DNA of 12,522 bases. It comes from JAAYCB01 sp012744395. Its GTDB lineage: Bacteria; Planctomycetota; Planctomycetia; Pirellulales; Thermoguttaceae. The position numbers and the translations under genes were made by a program. The notes under the pieces are model-generated. The model had not been told where the DNA came from. It searched no databases and saw only the letters and a list, made by a program, of their open reading frames with translations. Where the stretch lies: NCBI GenBank assembly GCA_028703175.1, contig JAQVNJ010000160.1:1-12522 (forward strand). The letters are read 5' to 3'. Positions 1 through 6,973 of this stretch are shown piece by piece (the first letter of the stretch is position 1; each line of letters opens with the position of its first letter).

Positions 1-2
1 GT

Positions 3-28
3 GCGGCGGTTGATCGCCGCCTTCCTTT
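3..28 (+). terminator. Possible rho-independent terminator of a gene left of the window
   Basis: A GC-rich hairpin pairs GCGGCG (3-8) with CGCCGC (15-20), with an extra G-T pair inside and a four-base loop. It is followed by the pyrimidine-rich tail CTTCCTTT. This is the usual shape of an intrinsic terminator for a plus-strand gene ending just before the window. The upstream gene cannot be seen and the T tract is interrupted, so confidence is low. Confidence 0.3.
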
Positions 29-237
29 CACCAAGAGCCTCGCGCGCGCCAGACTCCCGGGGGCCATCCATCGCGGCACGCGAGTCTCTAGAGCCGAGCC
101 GAATCGGCGCGCCTGGAAACGCCGGTCAGAGTCGGGTCAGGATTCTCCAGCCGAGGGCAACTGCGCCCTTGCAGGCGCCGGGCGAGACACAAGGGGCGTC
201 AGCGGTCAGGCGCTAGACCGCGGGCGGCTGTCAGTGT

Positions 238-268
238 TTGAAGAAAGAAAGCGGCGCTGTAGCGCTGC
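238..268 (-). terminator. Probable terminator of the hemerythrin-like gene
   Basis: Read on the minus strand, GCAGCGC (268-262) and GCGCCGC (257-251) form a stem with one A-C mismatch around a TACA loop. It is followed directly by the T-rich run TTTCTTTCTTC. It lies 35 bases past the stop codon of the minus-strand gene at 303-749, where an intrinsic terminator is expected. The mismatch weakens the stem. Confidence 0.4.
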
Positions 269-302
269 CGTCCGCATGAACCATGAACCGCGTGCAAAGC
301 TC

Positions 303-749
303 TCAGTCTTGGCTCCAGGAGGGCCCCGGGTGCATGTCGTCGAGCAGGTTGTTCTCGGCCGCCTCGTGCTCCTCGAGCAGTTCGGCGAATTCCGAGAAGT
401 CCTCCCGCAACCGCTGCCACCAGGCCACCAGGCCGTCGCTCGACTGGCAGAGCTGCCGGAGGCCGTTGAGCAAGTCGATCAACTGCTGGTGCTGTTGTTG
501 GAGCTCTTGGGCACGGGCGGTCAGCCACGGGGCGTGGCAGAGTGCGTCGTCATATCGGCCGCTCTGCTCTTCGGACGCAAAGCGCCGCGCAAGCTGGTCG
601 GCCAACCAGTCGATCCGCTCGCAAAGCTCGATCATCGCGTCGGTCGGTTCTCGAAAGATGCTGGATATCTCGGCCACGACCTGGCGGGCCGGGACTTCCC
701 GCAACTCGCAAACGACGTTCGAATCGTCCAGGGATTGCTGATCTGCCAT
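303..749 (-). CDS. Hemerythrin-like helical protein (hypothetical)
   Basis: This is a 148-residue soluble, strongly alpha-helical protein with no signal peptide or membrane segment. The pattern resembles the hemerythrin/HHE four-helix bundle: a helix with F57 and E60-E61, a helix centred on H87, and a C-terminal helix with H128-E129 and E132-N133. Family members bind a di-iron or other metal centre and sense or store oxygen, nitric oxide or iron. Only four histidines are present (72, 87, 128, 140), fewer than a full hemerythrin site uses, so metal binding is uncertain. The start at 749 is chosen because AAGGAG sits six bases upstream (761-756); an in-frame ATG nine codons earlier lacks this. 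The gene is divergent from the glycosyltransferase operon and appears to have its own promoter (995-1024). It could equally be an unrelated helical protein. Confidence 0.6.
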   Translation of the reverse strand: MADQQSLDDSNVVCELREVPARQVVAEISSIFREPTDAMIELCERIDWLADQLARRFASEEQSGRYDDALCHAPWLTARAQELQQQHQQLIDLLNGLRQLCQSSDGLVAWWQRLREDFSEFAELLEEHEAAENNLLDDMHPGPSWSQD

Positions 750-849
750 CGGAGTCTCCTTGGTGGAAAAAGACACGCCAAGTAACGGGGACCATCCGAC
801 GGTCCACGACGATTTGCCCGCTGTTCACGCCAACCGTGGCAAGCAGAAC

Positions 850-875
850 CGGGCGTTCCTCCCGTTGAACGCCCG
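850..875 (-). other. Stem-loop in the leader of the hemerythrin-like gene
   Basis: A perfect 9-bp inverted repeat (CGGGCGTTC at 850-858, GAACGCCCG at 867-875) encloses an 8-base loop. It lies about 100 bases upstream of the start codon at 749, inside the leader predicted from the promoter at 995-1024. It has no following T tract, so it looks like a leader RNA structure or an operator rather than a terminator. The function is unknown. Confidence 0.35.
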
Positions 876-994
876 CGTAACCTCTATCGTCTAGACGAGA
901 CCGCCGCGCTGGGGCGGCGTCGCGTGGAAGTGAGGGGCAACAAGGCGGAGGCACGAACCGGGCAACGGCGAAAGGGGCTCCGCCAGAACGCGCA

Positions 995-1024
995 ATTATA
1001 GGCCAACCGGGTCGCCGCCGTCAA
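995..1024 (-). promoter_or_regulatory. Sigma70-type promoter reading toward the hemerythrin-like gene
   Basis: On the minus strand TTGACG (1024-1019) is followed after 18 bases by TATAAT (1000-995). This is a five-of-six match to the -35 consensus and a perfect -10. Transcription would start near 988 and give a leader of roughly 240 bases before the ATG at 749. In DNA this GC-rich such a match is unlikely by chance. It could instead serve a small RNA. Confidence 0.6.
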
Positions 1025-1209
1025 ACGGATTGCCGGGCCGGCCGCTCGGATCGCCTTCGATCAGTCCCAAAGCCTTGGCCCGCCAGGACTTGCGAACCTG
1101 TCTCTGTTTTCCAGAGCGTGGGCAACTGGGGGGACTTTCGCGCCCCTGCCGCGGATCATTCTGGCGGCAATTTCGCGGGGGTTGCCCGGGCCCGCCGCAA
1201 CGGGCCACG

Positions 1210-1238
1210 CTGGCCAGGCCGCCCCGGCATTGTAGAAT
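1210..1238 (+). promoter_or_regulatory. Weak candidate promoter for the glycosyltransferase operon
   Basis: TAGAAT at 1233-1238, directly preceded by TG, is an acceptable -10 element in a locally AT-richer patch. The -35 position 17 bases upstream (CTGGCC, 1210-1215) is poor. It lies about 150 bases before the first operon start codon. No other plus-strand candidate stands out in the gap. Confidence 0.3.
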
Positions 1239-1385
1239 AGTCCTGAAGATTCCAGCAGCGCATGAACCGAAGGCGGACCGGGGGAACCGTTCCGCCGCCG
1301 GCCGCGTCCGTTTCCGGCGCGAACGATGGGGCAATCCCGGCCCGCGGTGTTCCGCGGGATGAGGGAAGGAGCATTTCAGGCGGCA

Positions 1386-2942
1386 ATGTTGATCGCGATC
1401 GTCCACTACCACTTGAACCGCGGCGGCGTGACGCAGGTCATCGCCGGCCACCTCCGCGCGCTGGACAGGCAGGCCGCCGCGGCCGGCGGCACGTTCCGCG
1501 TCCTCGTGCTGCACGGCGGACGCGCCGCCGGTTGGCCGGATCGCCCCCTAGGTGTTAACACCCTAGAGTGCCAGGTCCGCGCCGTGCCCGGCCTGGACTA
1601 CGACGATGCCGCGCCGCGCGCCCCGCGCGGGTTGGCGGCGCGGCTCAGGGCCGGTTTGGCCGAAGCGGGTGGTTCCCCGCAGTCGACGGTCGTCCACGTC
1701 CACAACCACGCGTTGGGCAAGAATGGTTCGCTGCCGGGCGCGCTTGCCGAACTGGCCGGCGAGGGCTGGCCGCTGCTGCTGCAAATCCATGACTTCGCCG
1801 AGGATTTCCGCCCTCTGAACTATCAGCGGCTGCGGGCGGGAGCGAGCGGCCAGGCGGACGGCGACTGGGCGGCCGCGGCCTACCCGCAAGCCGGCCATGT
1901 CCACTATGCCGTGCTCAACCAGCGCGACGCGCGGATCCTGGCGGCCTCGGGCGTCGAGCCGCAGCGCGTCCACGCGCTGCCCAACCCGGCCGGCGAGTTG
2001 GGACCGCTGCCCCCGCGCGGGCCGGTGCGGGACGCGCTGGCGCGGCGGTTCGGCGTGCCCGAAGACCGCCCGCTGCTGCTCTATCCGATCCGCGGCATCC
2101 GGCGGAAGAACCTCGGCGAGGCCCTCCTCTGGTCGGCGCTGGCCGGCGGCGCGTGGCACCTCGGCGTGACGCTGCCGCCGCTGAATCCCGCCGAGCGGCC
2201 GTCGTACGATCGCTGGAAAGCGCTGGCCGCGGCGGTCGGGCTGGCCGCGGCGTTCGAGATCGGCGGCGAGGCGGGGGTGGCGTTTCACGAGAACCTGGCG
2301 GCGGCCGACCGGATGCTGACCACGAGCGTGGCCGAAGGCTTCGGCCTGGTGTTTTTGGAGTCGTGGCTTGCGGGCAAGAGCCTTGTCGGGCGGGACTTGC
2401 CGGAGATTACCGCCGACTTCCGCGCCGCCGGCCTGCGGTTGAACGATCTGCGGCCGCGGCTCGACGTCCCACTCGATTGGATCGGCGCCGCGGATTGGCA
2501 AGACGCGCTCGAGCAGGCCTACGCCGCGACGCTCGCCCGCTTCGGCAGGCGGCCGCCCCCGCCGGCCGAAATCCACCGCGCGGCGGCCGAACTGGTTGTC
2601 GGCGGACTGGTCGATTTCGGATCGCTGCCGTCGCGGCAGCAGCAGCGGCTCGTCGAGCAGGTCGCCGGCAGCCGCCAGCGCCGCGGCCGGCTGCTGGCGC
2701 TGAACGGCTGGATCGAAGAGGCCTTGCGGCTGGACCGCGCGGACCGGCCGACGATCGACGAGAATGCGGCCGCGGTTCGCCGCGCCTATTCCGAGGAGGC
2801 GTGCGGCCGGCGGTTAGGCCAACTCTATCGCCAGGTGGCGGCCAGCCCGCGCTCCGCCGCGCGGCAGCCGCTGGATGCCGAGCGGCTCCTGGAGGAGTTT
2901 CTCGGTCTGGCCAGGTTTCAACCGATTCGCATTGAGCCATGA
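1386..2942 (+). CDS. GT-B fold glycosyltransferase, acceptor unknown (first gene of operon)
   Basis: This 518-residue, apparently cytoplasmic protein has a retaining GT-B glycosyltransferase layout. The N-terminal strand ends in the NRGGVTQV loop (11-18). HNH (106-108) and HDF (135-137) follow in the acceptor domain. A donor-domain Arg/Lys-rich segment (RGIRRKN, 236-242) precedes an EGFGLVFLE motif with E317 and E325, the EX7E pattern of GT4-like enzymes. About 150 mostly helical C-terminal residues follow and match nothing I recognise. The ATG at 1386 starts right before the first beta strand. AAGGAG at 1366-1371 is a rather distant ribosome site, and an in-frame ATG at 1359 is possible. The stop overlaps the HAD gene start (ATGA), so the two are probably translationally coupled. 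Linkage to GpgS and the MGG-like transferase suggests a role in making a glycerate glycoside, but donor and acceptor cannot be read from the sequence. Confidence 0.85.
   Translation: MLIAIVHYHLNRGGVTQVIAGHLRALDRQAAAAGGTFRVLVLHGGRAAGWPDRPLGVNTLECQVRAVPGLDYDDAAPRAPRGLAARLRAGLAEAGGSPQSTVVHVHNHALGKNGSLPGALAELAGEGWPLLLQIHDFAEDFRPLNYQRLRAGASGQADGDWAAAAYPQAGHVHYAVLNQRDARILAASGVEPQRVHALPNPAGELGPLPPRGPVRDALARRFGVPEDRPLLLYPIRGIRRKNLGEALLWSALAGGAWHLGVTLPPLNPAERPSYDRWKALAAAVGLAAAFEIGGEAGVAFHENLAAADRMLTTSVAEGFGLVFLESWLAGKSLVGRDLPEITADFRAAGLRLNDLRPRLDVPLDWIGAADWQDALEQAYAATLARFGRRPPPPAEIHRAAAELVVGGLVDFGSLPSRQQQRLVEQVAGSRQRRGRLLALNGWIEEALRLDRADRPTIDENAAAVRRAYSEEACGRRLGQLYRQVAASPRSAARQPLDAERLLEEFLGLARFQPIRIEP
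1548..1566. repeat. Palindrome inside the first glycosyltransferase gene
   Basis: A perfect 12-bp palindrome, GGTGTTAACACC (1551-1562), is flanked by CTA and TAG, with one extra C (1563) breaking the outer symmetry. It contributes the in-frame codons for LGVNTL and uses CTA twice, a rare choice in this GC-rich gene. It may be a binding site, a small repeat copy or coincidence. Confidence 0.4.
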
Positions 2943-3817
2943 GCGAAGATTGCCGGGCGATTATTCGGCGCCACAGCGCTCCCTTGACGCCGATTCCCAC
3001 CGGCGAGGAGCCGCTGCTCCGCAGGCTGGGGCCGCTGGAGGCGGTGCTGTTTGACGTTTACGGCACGCTCTTGATCAGCGCCAGCGGCGACATCGGCGCG
3101 GGCGCTCTGGACGGCCGCGGCGAGGCGCTCGCCGCGGCCCTGACGGCCGCGGCCGCGCCCCTCCGCGGGCCGGCCGCGTCGGCGCTGGCCGTGTTCAACC
3201 AGCAGATCCAGCGCGGACACCAGGAGGCGCTCGCCGGGGGCGTCGACTTCCCGGAAGTCGACATCGTCGAGGTGTGGGAAAACGCCCTGGCGGTGTTCGC
3301 CGCCCGCGGCTGGATCGCGGCCGCCGCGGGCGTCGACCCGCGCACCGTGGCCGTCGAGTTCGAGGTCCGCACGAATCCGATCTGGCCGATGCCGGGGCTG
3401 CTGGCGGCGCTGGAAGGCCTGCGCCGCGGCGGCAAGACCCTGGGGCTGATCAGCAACGCGCAGTTCTACACGCCGCAAGCGCTCTGGGCCCTTCTGGGGC
3501 GTTCGACCGAGGAGCTTGGATTCGCCGCCGACTTGCAGTTCTATTCCTATCAACACCGCCGGGCGAAGCCGAGCGACGCGTTGTACCGGCTGGCCGCCGC
3601 GGCCCTCCAGCGGCGCGGAATTCCCCCCGGCCGGGCGCTCTACGTCGGCAACGACATGCGCAACGACGTCGCCCCGGCGGCGCGGCTCGGTTTTCACACG
3701 GCGTTGTTCGCCGGCGATGCCCGCAGCCTCCGCCGCCGCCGGGGCGATCCGCTCTGCGCGGATGCGGCCGCGGACCTGGTTGTCACCGATCTTGGCGATT
3801 TGTTAGACTGCGTTTGA
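2939..3817 (+). CDS. HAD-superfamily hydrolase with a DxYGT motif; candidate sugar-phosphate phosphatase
   Basis: The protein has 292 residues and a Rossmannoid HAD core with a helical cap (subfamily I type). Motif I is FDVYGTL with nucleophile D39, motif II has S172 in LISNAQF, motif III has K210 in AKPSD, and motif IV is GNDMRND with D239 and D243. The second motif I acidic residue, usually the general acid/base of phosphatases, is Y41, as in haloacid dehalogenases. About 35 extra residues precede the core. The start overlaps the upstream stop in an ATGA, implying coupling to the first glycosyltransferase. No canonical GpgP/MpgP-type (Cof-like) phosphatase is seen, so by position this is the only candidate in the window to dephosphorylate glucosyl-3-phosphoglycerate or its mannosylated form. 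The motif I substitution makes that uncertain. Confidence 0.85.
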   Translation: MSEDCRAIIRRHSAPLTPIPTGEEPLLRRLGPLEAVLFDVYGTLLISASGDIGAGALDGRGEALAAALTAAAAPLRGPAASALAVFNQQIQRGHQEALAGGVDFPEVDIVEVWENALAVFAARGWIAAAAGVDPRTVAVEFEVRTNPIWPMPGLLAALEGLRRGGKTLGLISNAQFYTPQALWALLGRSTEELGFAADLQFYSYQHRRAKPSDALYRLAAAALQRRGIPPGRALYVGNDMRNDVAPAARLGFHTALFAGDARSLRRRRGDPLCADAAADLVVTDLGDLLDCV

Positions 3818-3853
3818 TTCGCGCTGTTTTGCAGGACTTCGGAGCGAACCATC

Positions 3854-5119
3854 ATGGGCCGTCGCATCGGCTTCGTCTCGACACGCTTTGCCGGCACCGA
3901 CGGCGTCTCCCTGGAGAGCGCCAAATGGGCGCAGGTCTTGTGGCACTATGAGCATTTCAGCTTCTGGTATGGGGGGCGATTGGACCGCGACCCGAACGCC
4001 AGCATGGTCGTGCCCGAGGCCTGTTTCGCGCACCCGGACAACGTCTGGATCAACCAGCGCGTGTTCGGGCACTCGACGCGGGAGCCGGAGGTCACGCGGC
4101 GAATCTACGAGCAGAGCGAGCACTTGAAAGACACGTTGTATGAATTCGTCAAGCGATTCGAGATCGACATCCTGATCGTCGAGAACGCCCTCTGCATCCC
4201 GATGCACGTGCCGCTGGGCGTGGCCCTGACGCATTTCATCACCGAGACCGGGATTCCGACGATCGCCCACCACCACGACTTCTACTGGGAGCGGACGCGA
4301 TTCTCGGTCAACGCGATCAACGACATCCTCGACATGGCCTTCCCGCCGACGTCGACGGCGATCCAGCACGTGACGATCAACACGCTGGCGCAGGAGCAGT
4401 TGGCGATGCGCAAGGGCGATTCCTCGATCCTGATTCCCAACGTCCTCGATTTCGAGCAGCCGCCCCCCGATCCGGACGCCTACGCCGACGAATTTCGCCG
4501 CGACCTGGGCCTCGCGCCCGACGACATCATCTTCTTGCAGCCGACGCGGGTCGTCCCCCGCAAAGGGATCGAGCACTCGATCGGGCTGATCACGCGGCTG
4601 GGGGATCCCCGCTGCAAGCTGATTGTCACGCACCAATCGGGCGACGAGGGGGGCGAGTACCTGCAAGACTTGCAGGAAATGGCCGAGCAGGAGGGGGTCG
4701 ACCTGCGTTTCGTCTACACGCACGTCGCCGAGGCCCGCTCCGTCGACGCCGATGGGCGCCGCTGCTACACGCTGGCCGACGCCTATTCCCAGGCGGATTT
4801 CATCACCTACCCGAGCCTCTACGAAGGCTTCGGCAACGCCCTGCTGGAAGCCTTCTACTACCGCAAACCCGTCCTCGTCAACCGCTACGCGATCTTCGTC
4901 AGCGACATCGAACCCAAGGGATTCCGCACGATCACGATGGACGGTTTTCTCACCCGCGACGTCGTCCAGCAGGTCAGGCATGTCATCGCCGATCCGGATT
5001 TCCGCCGCGAAATGGTCGATTACAACTACGAATTGTGCAAGGCGTTTTTCAGCTACACCGTCCTGCGGCGGCGGCTGCGGGTGTTGATCACGAACATCAC
5101 TGGCATGGAAAACTTGTAG
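3854..5119 (+). CDS. GT4 glycosyltransferase resembling mannosylglucosylglycerate synthase
   Basis: This 421-residue cytoplasmic GT-B enzyme has an acceptor domain with HHHDFYWER (139-147), a donor-domain PTRVVPRKG (230-238) and YEGFGNALLEA (323-333). The glutamates E324 and E332 form the EX7E signature of GT4. The overall pattern resembles the MggS/MggA group, which transfers mannose from GDP-mannose to glucosylglycerate or to its phosphorylated form in the MGG pathway. GpgS three genes downstream supports that role. The ATG at 3854 has GGAG nine bases upstream (3841-3844) and lies 36 bases after the HAD stop. Which of the two acceptors is used, and whether the donor is GDP-mannose, cannot be decided from sequence. 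Trehalose-synthase-like transferases are the nearest alternative family. Confidence 0.85.
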   Translation: MGRRIGFVSTRFAGTDGVSLESAKWAQVLWHYEHFSFWYGGRLDRDPNASMVVPEACFAHPDNVWINQRVFGHSTREPEVTRRIYEQSEHLKDTLYEFVKRFEIDILIVENALCIPMHVPLGVALTHFITETGIPTIAHHHDFYWERTRFSVNAINDILDMAFPPTSTAIQHVTINTLAQEQLAMRKGDSSILIPNVLDFEQPPPDPDAYADEFRRDLGLAPDDIIFLQPTRVVPRKGIEHSIGLITRLGDPRCKLIVTHQSGDEGGEYLQDLQEMAEQEGVDLRFVYTHVAEARSVDADGRRCYTLADAYSQADFITYPSLYEGFGNALLEAFYYRKPVLVNRYAIFVSDIEPKGFRTITMDGFLTRDVVQQVRHVIADPDFRREMVDYNYELCKAFFSYTVLRRRLRVLITNITGMENL

Positions 5120-5146
5120 TCATTACACCGGGGGCGGCCCGTTGCT

Positions 5147-5167
5147 CCGCGGCCCGTCTCGCCGCGG
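5147..5167 (+). other. GC-rich hairpin between the GT4 and phosphorylase genes
   Basis: CCGCGGC (5147-5153) and GCCGCGG (5161-5167) form a perfect 7-bp stem with a 7-base loop in the 121-base gap. There is no T tract, so termination is unlikely. It might mark RNA processing or protect the upstream message. In DNA this GC-rich it could also be chance. Confidence 0.25.
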
Positions 5168-5240
5168 CACGGCATCCGCAGCACGGCTGCCGTCGATCGC
5201 CGGCTCGCCCCCCTCGCGGCCGCCAAGCGGCAAGAGGAAT

Positions 5241-6959
5241 ATGAAACACAGTGCGCAGGATATCGATCGGTTGCGGCGGCGGCTTGGCGAAATTTATGGG
5301 CCGGACGGCGAGGCTTGGACGCCGCGGTTCGCGGAGCTGGCCCGCCCGGCGGCGGCGGCCGGCAGAGCGGCCGATCGCTGGGACGAGCGCGACGTCGTCC
5401 TCATCGCCTACCCCGATCACGTCCGCGCCGACGGCGAATCCCCCCTGCATGCGTTGCGCGTATTCCTTGCCCGCCACCGCTTCGAGCAGATCTTCAAGAT
5501 CGTCCATCTCCTGCCGTTCTTTCCCCATTCGTCCGACGACGGCTTTTCGGTGATCGATTACCGCAGCGTGGACCCCGCGCTTGGCCAGTGGAGCGACGTC
5601 CGCGAACTGGGGCGCGACTACGACCTGATGTTCGACCTGGTGCTCAACCACGCCTCGGTGCAGAGCCGGTGGTTCCAGGAGTATCTGCAAGGCAGCGAGC
5701 CCTACGTGCGGTATTTTCACGAAGTCGATCCCGCGGCGGATCTGTCCGCCGTGACGCGCCCGCGGAGCCTCCCGCTGCTGACGGAATTCGAGACCGACCG
5801 GGGGCCGCGCCACCTTTGGACGACGTTCAGCGCCGACCAGGTGGATCTGAACTATGCCGAGCCGCGCGTCCTGCTGGAGATTGCCGAGGTGTTGCTGGAT
5901 TACGCCCGCCGCGGAGCGCGGATCATCCGCCTCGACGCGGTCGCCTATCTCTGGAAACAGGTCGGCACCTCGTGCATCCACTTGCCCGAGACGCACGCGG
6001 TCATCCGATTCTTGCGCCAGCTGCTCGCCCTGGCGGCGCCCGGGGCGCTGCTGCTGACGGAGACGAACGTGCCGCACGAGGAGAACATCAGCTACTTCGG
6101 CCGCGGCGACGAAGCCCACCTGGTCTACCAGTTCAGCCTGCCGCCGCTGGTCCTCGACGCGTTTCTGAACGAAGACTCGCGGCCGCTGGTCGGCTGGTTG
6201 CACCGCCTGGGGCCCGCCCCGCCGGGCGCCGCATTCTTGAACTTCACGGCTTCGCACGACGGGATCGGCGTCCGCCCCCTGGAAGGCCTGGTTCCCGAGG
6301 AGCGGCTGCTCCGGCTGGCCGCGGCGGTCCGCGCCCGCGGCGGCCTGGTCAGCACCCGGCACGGCCCCGGCGGCAGCCAGTTGCCCTACGAGCTGAACGC
6401 CACCTATTTCGATGCGATCACCGAGCCGGGCAGCCGCGAGACGGACCTCCAGGTGCGGCGTTTCCTCTCCAGCCAGGCGTTGATGCTCGCGCTCCGCGGG
6501 ATTCCCGGCGTGTACTTCTCCAGCCTCTTCGGGGCCGGCAACGACGCCGCCGGCGCCGAGGAGTCGGGGCAGGCGCGGCGGATCAATCGCCGCAAGTTTC
6601 CCCGCGCGGAACTCGACCGCGCCCTCGCCCGCCCCGAGAGCCGCGAGGCCCGCGTGCTGGCCGGCTATCGCCGCCTGCTGGCCGTGCGCCGCAATCAGCC
6701 GGCGTTCCACCCCGACGCGGAGCAGCAGACGTGGCCGGATGTTCCGCCGTGGCTGATCGCGGTGCTGCGGACCAGCCTGGATGAGCGGCAGCGGATTCTC
6801 GCGCTGGTGAATGTCAGCCGCCAGAGCCAGCGCTGGCAACTGCCGGCGGGCGCGGGCGGGCGCCCGGTGCGGGAATTGACGGGCGGCCGGGCCTGGCCGC
6901 CAGCGGCGGGCGTCGAGATCGGCCCTTACGAGACATTGTGGCTGGAACTGGCAGACTGA
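5241..6959 (+). CDS. GH13_18 sucrose-phosphorylase-like enzyme, probable glucosylglycerate phosphorylase
   Basis: This 572-residue (beta/alpha)8-barrel enzyme is of family GH13 subfamily 18. Seen in order are HLLPFFPHSSDDGFSV near 94-109, DLVLNH (132-137), RLDAV with the predicted nucleophile D232, TETNVPHEEN with the acid/base E274, and ASHDGIG with the transition-state aspartate D340. The subfamily holds sucrose, sucrose-6-phosphate and glucosylglycerate phosphorylases, which cleave an alpha-glucoside with phosphate to give alpha-glucose 1-phosphate. The length fits, and adjacency to GpgS (14-base gap) favours glucosylglycerate as substrate. No sucrose gene is nearby. The start at 5241 follows AAGAGG (5232-5237); in-frame upstream starts would add a low-complexity leader. 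There is no signal peptide, so it is cytoplasmic. The exact substrate is inference. Confidence 0.88.
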   Translation: MKHSAQDIDRLRRRLGEIYGPDGEAWTPRFAELARPAAAAGRAADRWDERDVVLIAYPDHVRADGESPLHALRVFLARHRFEQIFKIVHLLPFFPHSSDDGFSVIDYRSVDPALGQWSDVRELGRDYDLMFDLVLNHASVQSRWFQEYLQGSEPYVRYFHEVDPAADLSAVTRPRSLPLLTEFETDRGPRHLWTTFSADQVDLNYAEPRVLLEIAEVLLDYARRGARIIRLDAVAYLWKQVGTSCIHLPETHAVIRFLRQLLALAAPGALLLTETNVPHEENISYFGRGDEAHLVYQFSLPPLVLDAFLNEDSRPLVGWLHRLGPAPPGAAFLNFTASHDGIGVRPLEGLVPEERLLRLAAAVRARGGLVSTRHGPGGSQLPYELNATYFDAITEPGSRETDLQVRRFLSSQALMLALRGIPGVYFSSLFGAGNDAAGAEESGQARRINRRKFPRAELDRALARPESREARVLAGYRRLLAVRRNQPAFHPDAEQQTWPDVPPWLIAVLRTSLDERQRILALVNVSRQSQRWQLPAGAGGRPVRELTGGRAWPPAAGVEIGPYETLWLELAD

Positions 6960-6973
6960 AAGGAAACCCACCC

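Larger units (their letters stand above)
1..302. other. Non-coding stretch at the left edge
   Basis: No convincing gene is seen. An open frame starting with GTG at position 1 covers 216 bases, but its product is an Arg/Pro/Ala-rich string with no recognisable domain, typical of chance frames in high-GC DNA. The only structures noted are the two terminator-like hairpins near 3-28 and 238-268, listed separately. Confidence 0.4.
777..1385. other. Divergent intergenic region between the hemerythrin-like gene and the operon
   Basis: About 610 bases carry no supported gene. Open frames here, including a minus-strand frame from 1514 to 996, give low-complexity Arg/Pro/Gly-rich products without domain features. 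The region holds a strong minus-strand promoter (995-1024), a leader hairpin (850-875), a weak plus-strand promoter candidate (near 1233) and the ribosome binding site of the first operon gene (AAGGAG at 1366-1371). Confidence 0.5.

Noticed and set aside
1..216. Plus-strand open frame starting with GTG at the window edge
   Set aside because: The Arg/Pro/Ala-rich product has no motif and no visible ribosome site; it could be the tail of a gene but nothing supports that.
1326..1385. Longer N-terminus for the first glycosyltransferase
   Set aside because: The extra residues precede the first beta strand and are not domain-like; the ATG at 1386 fits the usual start of the fold.
996..1514. Minus-strand open frame between the hemerythrin-like gene and the operon
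   Set aside because: It overlaps the first glycosyltransferase gene and contains the promoter at 995-1024. Its last 30 residues look slightly more protein-like, but no domain or ribosome site supports it.
2939..3817. Calling the HAD protein a haloacid dehalogenase
   Set aside because: The motif I tyrosine fits, but the operon context offers no halogenated substrate; the call is kept at superfamily level.
3803..4981. Minus-strand open frame of 392 codons
   Set aside because: It is antisense to the GT4 gene; the Asp/Arg/Val-rich product has no recognisable motif.
5142..5240. TTG start adding 33 residues to the phosphorylase
   Set aside because: The leader is Arg/Pro/Ser-rich, crosses a hairpin, and the ATG at 5241 has a ribosome site directly upstream.
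5097..6971. Minus-strand open frame of 624 codons
   Set aside because: It mirrors the GH13 gene, whose catalytic motifs are intact on the plus strand; the antisense product is low-complexity.
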